A stretch of DNA of 64,000 nucleotides, taken from positions 62,001 to 126,000 of the forward strand of contig NZ_VCHY01000004.1 in NCBI RefSeq assembly GCF_005877885.1, given 5' to 3'. Positions 54,484 to 64,000 of this stretch are shown here, one piece after another. The position numbers and the translations under genes are program-made. Within the stretch, counting starts at the first letter, position 1; each line of letters opens with the position of its first letter. This DNA comes from Labilibacter sediminis. GTDB taxonomy: Bacteria; Bacteroidota; Bacteroidia; Bacteroidales; Marinilabiliaceae. Under the pieces are notes generated by a model. It was given only the letters and a program-made list of their open reading frames with translations, was not told the DNA's origin and ran no database searches.

Positions 54484-55196
54484 TATGATTTGTCTCTTTT
54501 AAGCATCGAAAAACGATTTCGGTTTTGTTGTAAGCGGTACTGTAAACGCTTTTGATACATTTCAGCTTTGTCTTCTTCCGTGAATACTTCTTCCATTTCC
54601 GTACCACCGTTAATCGGTGATTTCTCGTACTTTGGAAAAATGATAGCCTGGCATGGGCACATGCGTGCACATGCCGGACAATTGGTTTTGCAGTTGTGTG
54701 GATTTGTTACTTTAACTTGTTTGTTTTCAGTTGTGTAAACCCCAAATAAGCAGAAGTCGTGGCACTTGCCGCATTCGGTGCATTTTGATTTGTCAATCAC
54801 CGGATACCAGGCGTCGTGGTCTTTATGGACGGGTAGTGCATCTATTTCTTTATATATGTCATCAGTCGTTTGAGAAGTTTTGTCTTCCTCCAATCCAAAT
54901 TCCGATAATATTTCTTCAGAACTATTCTTTCTGGCTTCAATGATGGTGCCGGGGGTAATGCCCAGCCAGTTCATATGATTATTAACAACCCTGGTATGGC
55001 AGGCGATAATGGTACCTTCTTTAACCTTTATTATTTGATTGGGATCGTCGGCAACCAGACGGCATAGGTCATCTTTTATATCAACCAGATAGCCATTGCT
55101 CCTTAAAGTAGCAGTTATACCGGCCACCTTTTTTTTATCCATAAATGTGCGCGAGGTGCATGCGCAAATAGTTACAGCCTTACAGTGCATCTTCAT
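54483..55196 (-). CDS. Double-cluster ferredoxin with HdrA-like N-terminus, first gene of super-operon
   Basis: Fe-S protein of 237 residues. The N-terminal part (1-85) has TICACTSRTFMD, DDLC and IIACHTRVVNN, resembling the N-terminal Cys region of HdrA-type subunits; the C-terminal part has two [4Fe-4S] sites: CTECGKCHDFC (139-149) and CKTNCPACARMCP (169-181). No signal peptide, so it is cytoplasmic. It is the first gene of the operon and coupled by a 1-base overlap to the radical SAM enzyme, so it is a plausible reductant for that enzyme. A candidate promoter lies about 37-64 bases upstream. Confidence 0.88.
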   Translation of the reverse strand: MKMHCKAVTICACTSRTFMDKKKVAGITATLRSNGYLVDIKDDLCRLVADDPNQIIKVKEGTIIACHTRVVNNHMNWLGITPGTIIEARKNSSEEILSEFGLEEDKTSQTTDDIYKEIDALPVHKDHDAWYPVIDKSKCTECGKCHDFCLFGVYTTENKQVKVTNPHNCKTNCPACARMCPCQAIIFPKYEKSPINGGTEMEEVFTEEDKAEMYQKRLQYRLQQNRNRFSMLKRDKS

Positions 55197-55232
55197 AAAT
55201 TGGGATTTGAACCATTAATTTACAGGGAAAAT

Positions 55233-55260
55233 CCAAGTTATAAATTAAAGACTACACAAA
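55233..55260 (-). promoter_or_regulatory. Candidate promoter of the super-operon
   Basis: On the - strand, TTTG (55257-55260) and TAACTTGG (55233-55240) resemble the Bacteroidota -33 TTTG / -7 TAnnTTTG elements, with one mismatch in the -7 box and 16 bases between them, slightly short. The ATG is 37 bases further on. Confidence 0.3.
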
Positions 55261-55503
55261 AAGGAAAAAATAATGAATAAAAACGAATTTTAATTAAGAT
55301 ATAAGACTCCTAAAATCGTAAAATACATAAATTTATCATACTTAAAATTTGGGTTGTTTGTAAACGAGGCGTTGTAATTCGTTTGTTTTTTGTGTTAAAA
55401 AGCAGTCGTAACCCAACACAAAAATTTTCCATCAAAATTAACTTCATAAAACTTTTACAAATGAGTTTTTTTTAAACAAAAAAGGATGAGGGTGAGGTGA
55501 TAA

Positions 55504-55518
55504 TTTTTTTTTTTTTTT
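55504..55518 (+). repeat. Poly-T homopolymer (15 T)
   Basis: Uninterrupted run of 15 T about 310 bases upstream of the super-operon start. Such runs can vary in length by slippage; they can also act as an UP-like promoter element or bend DNA. Confidence 0.6.
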
Positions 55519-55651
55519 AATAAAAACTCCGTAAGCTTGTTTAAACATCTTTTTACATAAAAGAAACTACGCGAAAAGCAGAAACGGGATATACCCCATT
55601 CAATAACAATACCCTCATATTTTCCTGATAACAACTACGGAACTGCGTGCT

Positions 55652-55730
55652 AACTCAATGCGATATAACTCACTATTAACTCACTATTAATTCACATCAA
55701 ACTCACATTAAATTCACGTATATGTGAATT
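55652..55730 (+). repeat. Helically phased 11-bp tandem repeats ending in an inverted copy
   Basis: Five contiguous 11-base units: AACTCACTATT (55667-55677), the same again (55678-55688), AATTCACATCA (55689-55699), AACTCACATTA (55700-55710) and AATTCACGTAT (55711-55721), followed by an inverted copy ATGTGAATT (55722-55730). A sixth, weaker unit AACTCAATGCG precedes at 55652-55662. The core is AAYTCAC. The 11-base period places all sites on nearly the same face of the helix, as expected for co-operative protein binding. Confidence 0.75.
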
Positions 55731-55884
55731 TGTATTGTATTAATTCTGAATATTCTCTGATATAAAACTAATTTTTAACCGAAGTAATTACTAAGTAGTC
55801 CCTAATCAACCCCGAACCAATATAAACTCAGATATTGGTGGTGATCCCTGATCCGACAAAAGTTGAGATTAAATTTTTGGGTAT

Positions 55885-55918
55885 AAAAAAATGAGGCCAT
55901 CTCATTTGAGACAGCCTC
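55885..55918 (-). terminator. Rho-independent terminator of the GH2 gene
   Basis: GAGGCCATCTC (55893-55903) pairs with GAGACAGCCTC (55908-55918), with two G-T pairs, loop of 4, then a T-run on the - strand (55885-55891). It lies about 30 bases after the GH2 stop and isolates that gene from the super-operon. Confidence 0.88.
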
Positions 55919-55949
55919 GATTCAGGATTAAATCTTTAAGAGAATTATT

Positions 55950-59153
<3,204 letters not shown>

Positions 59154-59159
59154 TTATTA

Positions 59160-59403
59160 TCAACCTTGCCAGTAGGAATAAAGCAGGGCATTTAATACCA
59201 AGGATCTGTTACATGAATAGCTTACTTTAGCTATATTGATATCCCCATGATGATTATGTCCTTGGAAGACAGCAATAACATTATCATTTATTTCCAGTAT
59301 CTCACATACCTCTTTTGCATTCTTAACACAAAGGGGATTGTCTTCTCACCTGTTCATGCATCTCATTGATCCATTCGACGTATAAATCATCAGGGAAACT
59401 GAA
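59160..59403 (-). pseudogene. Remnant of a calcineurin-type metallophosphoesterase
   Basis: The 295-base spacer between PL8 and GH2 contains decayed coding sequence on the - strand. In one frame it reads FPDDLYVEWINEMHEQ and stops; in another it reads LCVKNAKEVCEILE...VIAVFQGHNHHGD and continues to a stop at 59160-59162. GHNHHGD is the typical C-terminal metal-binding motif (GHxH) of calcineurin-like phosphoesterases and the first piece fits the sequence shortly before it. The two pieces are in different frames and the N-terminal two thirds are missing, so the gene is broken by at least a frameshift and a large deletion. Confidence 0.55.
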
Positions 59404-59409
59404 TTTTTA

Positions 59410-62400
59410 TTACAAATTGACTAAATCGTTTTCAGCAATTAGGTTAACCTCCCTTGATAAACCATGTTGGAATGACAATTCTAAAGTAGTGGTTTTATTT
59501 GTTTGGTGAATTATCGTACAATTTTCTGTTTTGTTTTTCAGGTTCCATACACCATGTACACAAACAATAATTTTTGACACAGCTCCTTCCTTATAAAACC
59601 AGGGGCGGGAGTAAATACTTCGTTCAATTCGTTTGGCATTGGTATCTAATAATACATCCGCATTACCTTCATATAAATGTAAATCCGGATCACAAATACT
59701 TATTTGAAGTGTATCATTGTTCATTTTTGACATTGCCATTACAGGTGCAGATACTGATTGGAAAACACCTTTTTTTAATAAGTGGTTTTCTTTGAATAAT
59801 GCATATGCAGTAATATCGGTTTTTTTGTCATGCACGATGTGAGCAGTTGAATCTTTTTGAAGCACACTATATGGTTTGCTCGCTGTAGTTTTGAATAATG
59901 AAGCAAATGATTTAGCCTCCGGAATTGACGGTTTTACTAAGATGCAATATTCATATGCCCGGTTTTTCGGTGCTTTTCCATGGTTGATAACACCAGTCAT
60001 GAAGTCTCCCTCAGTCGGGGTACGTGATGATTGATCGAACGAGTATTGCTTTTTTTTCTCGATCCATATGTTGCTGCTGTCCGGAATGTAATAGAATATT
60101 CCCTGATTATCGCTTATCCAAACTAATTTTTCATTTTTGAATTTTGCACTATAAGGGAATGATGAGGTTTGATTACCATTCACCATAATAGTATCATGCT
60201 TTGCTTTTAGCACGTCCTGAAACAGTATTGTTTCGGTATGGTTGTCGGTATTAACGTTTTCAATATTGCTCCCCAGGCAGATTATTCGGTTGTCAAAGAA
60301 AAAGAATGATTTATGAGCCCGGTGGGAACCATTGTATTTATCGTGTTCATGAAGTTTCATGGCATACATACCATGTTTGTTTTCAAATGAAAGGGCACCG
60401 GCAAATGCTTCATCCGAAAAAAGCATCTCTTCAAATCCTGAAAATTGATCAACCTTTTTAACATCAGCTATGAGTTTGTTAAAGGGTAGGTTGATCACAG
60501 TTGTCCCTGGCCAGCGATTCCAATCCCACCCAATTTGTTGGTATCCACTATCAAAGTTGTTAACCGGTTTTCCATTCGCCATTATCTGAAGATGTCCATG
60601 TGCCAGGTACCGTCCATACCAGTTGGCATTAATATAGGTTTCAGCTGCCCATATATAGCGGCTATGACCTCTGACAGTCGCCATCCAGTTATTGCGACGG
60701 TGTATACCCAGGCTTGCATAATTCATCGACCAGTTACCGGATGGATCTGGTTCCACATTAATACCAGTTTCTTTGAACAGTTTTGAATAATTGTCTGCTT
60801 GGTCAAATTTGGTAAGTCTGAGATAAGCACCTGCAAGATCTGTATCAATAGTCTCAGTTTTATCCGGAGAACCTGTTGTAGCAAGTTTTGCAAAGTGCCA
60901 GGGTTTTAGTTTACCAGTTCCTTTGGGATGGCGCCCGGATATTGACAAAGGCCACTCTTGAAGATTGCAGTATAACCTGAATGTAAGCAATGCGTTTTTC
61001 AGGTTTTCTTTTCCCTGCCTGGAAACTTCAAATTCTGTATTGTTCAGACACCAAACCATATTAACAGCACCATCCAAACCTCCGACCGCATATGCTGGAT
61101 AATGATTTCCATGATGGAAAATTGATCCATCCGGTTTAAAGCTGTCTTCCAGTCCGTCGGCTATTTGCAATCCATTGTCAATATACCGGCTAAAACATTT
61201 CAGATAAGTTACTTTTTTCGGAGAATCAGGCATCATTAAGATACTGGCCAGTCTTCCTATTACTGAAGTATTATAGGCATCAATGCTGATACCCTTGTTT
61301 TCCGGAGTCAATTTGACTTCACCAGTACCGGAAAACCATTCCATCGCTTTTTGGGCTTTTTTTGTCAAACCAGCTTCAGTCAGTTCATCACGGAACAGAA
61401 ACAGCGCACGGTAAAAATTTCGAAATGAATATCCAAGGTGGTGTAAGGTACCCATAGAGCTACCTTCCTGCCACCCCTGGTCAAATATATGCTCTGTCAG
61501 AAGCAGAAATTTATTCTTTAACTCATTTTTTACAACGCTATCAGTTGTCGAACAATAAGCATTTGCAATTTCAAACATAAAATCACAATAATGCCTTATA
61601 TCCTGTCCATACTTTTTATACATGCCTTTACTATCAATTTGGAGGATGTCGTAAATTTCAGCATACCTTGCAAACCAAAGATTTTTACCTGTTAATATTT
61701 CTCCTGATTTGGAGATATTAAATTGGCTGAATTGATTCTGTATATTTTCCAGTCTCCTATTATCGACATTAATGGGTTTAAATATCAGTTCTTTAAACTT
61801 ATGTTCGATTTTTTCAATATCATCAATTTGTTGTTGAGTAATTTCATCCTTTACCTCCAGATCAAATGTATTTTGGCTGGAGTTGTAGAGTTCCAACCAG
61901 TGGTTTTTTGTTTTTTTATTTATAAATGGAGCCTGATAATCCGGGGTGTGCCAACGATTATCCATGGGGATGCATAAAATTACATGATCCAGATATAAAC
62001 TCCCTTTTCCGCTTCCCGGAGCAGTTATTTCCAGATTATCCATTGTTGGTTCAGGTTTACCTTGCATATCTCTTTCAAAGGCAATCCAGGCTCCTCTCCA
62101 CCCGCTAAAGTTTAAATCATATTCAAATTGGCAGTTTGTTGTATTTGCTGTTTTAAATTTGAAAGTCAATTTATCGTTTATCGGATTTTCATTATAAATC
62201 CAAAAAACAAATGTTGGGATAAACTTGTCATTAACTGTTGAATCAAACTTTTTACTATTAATTGGTGAATTGAAATTTAGTCTGGAGTCAGCTTTCCAGC
62301 TCCATTGCAGGCTTTTACTTCCATGTTTGAAATGTTTTTCTGAGACTTTGATTCCAGATCCTTCTGTACAGGTAATATTCTCAGGGATGTCATCTTCGAA

Positions 62401-62502
62401 TGATAAGATTATTGGATGGTTAATATATTGTGCATAGGATTTTAAATGAGTAATTGCCGGAAGCAATAAAATCACAAGCATAAATAGTTTAATTATTTTC
62501 AT
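59410..62502 (-). CDS. PL8 chondroitin sulfate ABC lyase-type enzyme
   Basis: Exported polysaccharide lyase of 1030 residues with signal peptide (about 1-25, ending SYAQ). N-terminal jelly-roll (about 30-200), alpha/alpha toroid (about 225-585) and C-terminal beta-sandwich domains. The catalytic set of chondroitinase ABC is visible: His463 or His464 and Tyr471 in the HHGNHYPAY block, Arg524 in SGRHP, and Glu621 in WAAETYIN; GYQQ.GWDWNR is a further conserved block. It cleaves chondroitin or dermatan sulfate (perhaps hyaluronan) by elimination, giving unsaturated uronic acid ends for the GH88 enzyme encoded upstream. Which sulfation patterns are accepted is not readable. Confidence 0.93.
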   Translation of the reverse strand: MKIIKLFMLVILLLPAITHLKSYAQYINHPIILSFEDDIPENITCTEGSGIKVSEKHFKHGSKSLQWSWKADSRLNFNSPINSKKFDSTVNDKFIPTFVFWIYNENPINDKLTFKFKTANTTNCQFEYDLNFSGWRGAWIAFERDMQGKPEPTMDNLEITAPGSGKGSLYLDHVILCIPMDNRWHTPDYQAPFINKKTKNHWLELYNSSQNTFDLEVKDEITQQQIDDIEKIEHKFKELIFKPINVDNRRLENIQNQFSQFNISKSGEILTGKNLWFARYAEIYDILQIDSKGMYKKYGQDIRHYCDFMFEIANAYCSTTDSVVKNELKNKFLLLTEHIFDQGWQEGSSMGTLHHLGYSFRNFYRALFLFRDELTEAGLTKKAQKAMEWFSGTGEVKLTPENKGISIDAYNTSVIGRLASILMMPDSPKKVTYLKCFSRYIDNGLQIADGLEDSFKPDGSIFHHGNHYPAYAVGGLDGAVNMVWCLNNTEFEVSRQGKENLKNALLTFRLYCNLQEWPLSISGRHPKGTGKLKPWHFAKLATTGSPDKTETIDTDLAGAYLRLTKFDQADNYSKLFKETGINVEPDPSGNWSMNYASLGIHRRNNWMATVRGHSRYIWAAETYINANWYGRYLAHGHLQIMANGKPVNNFDSGYQQIGWDWNRWPGTTVINLPFNKLIADVKKVDQFSGFEEMLFSDEAFAGALSFENKHGMYAMKLHEHDKYNGSHRAHKSFFFFDNRIICLGSNIENVNTDNHTETILFQDVLKAKHDTIMVNGNQTSSFPYSAKFKNEKLVWISDNQGIFYYIPDSSNIWIEKKKQYSFDQSSRTPTEGDFMTGVINHGKAPKNRAYEYCILVKPSIPEAKSFASLFKTTASKPYSVLQKDSTAHIVHDKKTDITAYALFKENHLLKKGVFQSVSAPVMAMSKMNNDTLQISICDPDLHLYEGNADVLLDTNAKRIERSIYSRPWFYKEGAVSKIIVCVHGVWNLKNKTENCTIIHQTNKTTTLELSFQHGLSREVNLIAENDLVNL

Positions 62503-62525
62503 GATATAGTTTTTTTCGGTTTATA

Positions 62526-62591
62526 CCGATAGGTGATTAAAATGACCATTTAATGCGCTGCGCTTTTAACTGTTCTTTAATCACCTATCGG
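62526..62591. repeat. Inverted repeat between GH88 and PL8 genes
   Basis: Two perfect 16-base arms, CCGATAGGTGATTAAA (62526-62541) and its complement (62576-62591), enclose a 34-base loop with a small GCGCTGCGC core. There is no T-run. It sits in the 124-base spacer between two co-directional genes, so it may be an mRNA-processing or attenuation element. Confidence 0.75.
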
Positions 62592-62626
62592 CATTACATC
62601 CATGTAAATTTGAATGGTATTTGATA

Positions 62627-63853
62627 TTATTTTTGTTCTAGTTTTCTTTTTCTGTTTAAAGCTTCCAGGAAATAATAATCAGCATAATTCAGTGGGACAT
62701 CAATTTCTCCACCACCAGGGAGGTTCCCTACAGAATGCATAAGCAAGAAATAATTGTTCTTGCCAATTTCAGCTTTGTATTCCGAAGAAGAAAGGCTTTC
62801 CATTATTTGGTCAGCTTTTAATTTAATTTCATTACCAACATTTGAGTAGAGGCTAAGTTCGTACAATGCAGAGGCTATAATGGCTGCGGCAGATACATCC
62901 CTCGGCTCTTCAGGAATTTTTGGTGCATCGAAATCCCAATAGGGGATCAAATCCTGAGGAAGATTAGGGTGATTTAAAATGAAGTTGGCAATTTGTTCAG
63001 CCATTTTGAGGTATTGGGGATCATTTGTTTCGCGGTAACAAACGGTATAGCCATAAAGTCCCCAAGCCTGGCCTCGCGCCCATGCTGATTCATGAGCATA
63101 ACCTTGTGCAGTGTTCTTCTTCCGTACAGAACCTGTTTCAGGATCATAATCTATGACATGGTATGAGCTGTAATCCGGACGAAAATGATTTTGCATTGTT
63201 TTGTCAGCATGGCTCACTGCAATATTATAAAAAGTCGAATCTCCGCTTAATTGAGTAGCTTTAAAGAGTAACTCAAGGTTCATCATATTATCAATAATTA
63301 CCGGGCATTTCCATCCACGTGTAGCTTGCCACCCTCTATCTACATTCCACGATTGGGTAATGCCTGCCACGTGGCGGAAGCGTGTGCTCAATGATTCAGC
63401 TGCTTTTATCATCACCTGTTTATATTCTTCATTTCCGGTGAGTCGATATGCGTTTCCAAAACTACAATTGATCATAAACCCAACATCGTGATGCCAGGTC
63501 AGATATTTTACTGAGTCAAGGGATTCGGTTATCTTAATTCCGTAGTTTTTCCATTTTTCATTTCCGGTTAATTCATATAAATACCACATTGTCCCTGGAA
63601 AGAAACCACTAGTCCAATCCTCCTTAATAATATAACGGGTTGATCCATCTTCATTTATTGTTCTGGGATTAAGTACACCGCCTTGTTTATTTATTTCTTT
63701 GAGTTGTAGTCCGATTTGGGTTGAAGCATGATTTATATTCTCCTGAATAAAGAAATTTGATAAATCATTTTGGTTACAATGCGCAAATGTGGTCATTAAT
63801 AAAATTGCTAATACTTGTATACCTATTTTTTTCATTCTATTCCGTTTTTTCAT
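62627..63853 (-). CDS. GH88 unsaturated glucuronyl hydrolase
   Basis: Unsaturated glucuronyl hydrolase of 408 residues that hydrates and releases the 4,5-unsaturated uronic acid from lyase products such as chondroitin disaccharides. The (alpha/alpha)6 barrel carries the two catalytic Asp residues: Asp123 in WHHDVGFMI and Asp188 in VIIDNMMNLEL. N-terminal export signal (about 8-25), with a possible weak lipobox (FAHC). Start could be the ATG at 63853 or, six codons later, at 63835, which has GGAA upstream. It is transcribed before the PL8 lyase, consistent with one chondroitin-type degradation unit. Confidence 0.93.
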   Translation of the reverse strand: MKKRNRMKKIGIQVLAILLMTTFAHCNQNDLSNFFIQENINHASTQIGLQLKEINKQGGVLNPRTINEDGSTRYIIKEDWTSGFFPGTMWYLYELTGNEKWKNYGIKITESLDSVKYLTWHHDVGFMINCSFGNAYRLTGNEEYKQVMIKAAESLSTRFRHVAGITQSWNVDRGWQATRGWKCPVIIDNMMNLELLFKATQLSGDSTFYNIAVSHADKTMQNHFRPDYSSYHVIDYDPETGSVRKKNTAQGYAHESAWARGQAWGLYGYTVCYRETNDPQYLKMAEQIANFILNHPNLPQDLIPYWDFDAPKIPEEPRDVSAAAIIASALYELSLYSNVGNEIKLKADQIMESLSSSEYKAEIGKNNYFLLMHSVGNLPGGGEIDVPLNYADYYFLEALNRKRKLEQK

Positions 63854-64000
63854 TTTTTACTGTTTTTAAATGTGAAACTTAAAACTAGAATACTTATGAA
63901 ATAGGTTTTATCCTTTTTTCGAGAAAGGAGTAATAAATACGACATTTTAGGGTTTCAAATTGTATTGGTAATTTATTAACGCTCTTAAAGTCAGAGCGGT
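63854..64000. other. Upstream region of GH88, window edge
   Basis: 147 bases upstream of the GH88 gene. A small hairpin (CGCTCT at 63980-63985 with AGAGCG at 63993-63998) is at the very end and may be the end of a feature outside the window. No promoter motif assigned with confidence. Confidence 0.3.

Larger units (their letters stand above)
55197..55949. other. Non-coding region upstream of the super-operon
   Basis: 753 very AT-rich bases with no gene. From the operon outward it holds a candidate promoter (55233-55260), a 15-T homopolymer run (55504-55518), an array of 11-bp tandem repeats (55652-55730) and the terminator of the GH2 gene (55885-55918). Its length and composition stand out because the operon itself has almost no spacers. 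Confidence 0.7.

Overview
The window looks like a chromosome segment of a marine Bacteroidota, probably a Marinilabiliales-type polysaccharide degrader. The evidence is a type IX secretion C-terminal sorting domain, many exported sulfatases, fucosidases and lyases with Bacteroidota-style signal peptides, LytS/LytTR regulators, and AT-rich spacers. The genus assignment is inference.

Layout. (1) 1-15 kb, + strand: a sulfated-glycan block of six S1 sulfatases (the first cut by the window edge) and three GH29 alpha-L-fucosidases. (2) 15-28 kb: a secreted GH5-like multidomain protein with a T9SS tail, a patatin-like phospholipase, a chemoreceptor with two CZB-type zinc domains, a Na/Pi cotransporter, a LytS/LytTR pair and a DUF1566 protein. 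A MITE-like inverted-repeat element lies at 22.65-22.82 kb. (3) 28.0-28.8 kb: a junction region with a 20-nt tRNA 3'-end fragment and a terminator-like hairpin. (4) 28.8-55.2 kb, - strand: about 21 tightly packed genes that read as one super-operon. (5) 55.2-55.9 kb: a non-coding region with tandem 11-bp repeats. (6) 55.9-63.9 kb, - strand: a GH2 beta-galactosidase, a metallophosphoesterase remnant, a PL8 chondroitin ABC lyase and a GH88 unsaturated glucuronyl hydrolase.

The super-operon is the strongest candidate for an undescribed system. In transcription order it encodes a double-cluster ferredoxin with an HdrA-like N-terminus, a radical SAM enzyme, a DUF116-polyprenyl diphosphate synthase fusion, a small cyclase-repeat protein, and a squalene-hopene-cyclase-family protein with an intact DxDD motif. 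These are followed by two PQQ-type beta-propellers, an NHL-type propeller, a Cys-rich membrane miniprotein, a Tat-type polyferredoxin (NapG-like), a membrane polyferredoxin (NapH-like), a membrane-anchored propeller, a HydB/NuoEF-type NADH dehydrogenase and a NuoG/HydA-N-terminal-like Fe-S protein. Last come a propeller lipoprotein, a LolD-like ATPase, a large FtsX-like permease, a GT4 glycosyltransferase, another propeller, and a LytS/LytTR pair. My model is that an unusual cyclised polyprenyl lipid is made, modified by radical or reductive Fe-S chemistry, exported or glycosylated, and tied to an NADH-fed electron path across the membrane. The gene content and spacing are direct observation; the pathway is inference.

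The two outer blocks (sulfatases plus fucosidases, and PL8 plus GH88) fit breakdown of sulfated, fucose-containing glycosaminoglycan-like material such as fucosylated chondroitin sulfate. No SusC/SusD pair is visible, so the full utilisation locus must extend outside the window. No rRNA, complete tRNA, CRISPR array, transposase or integrase was found.
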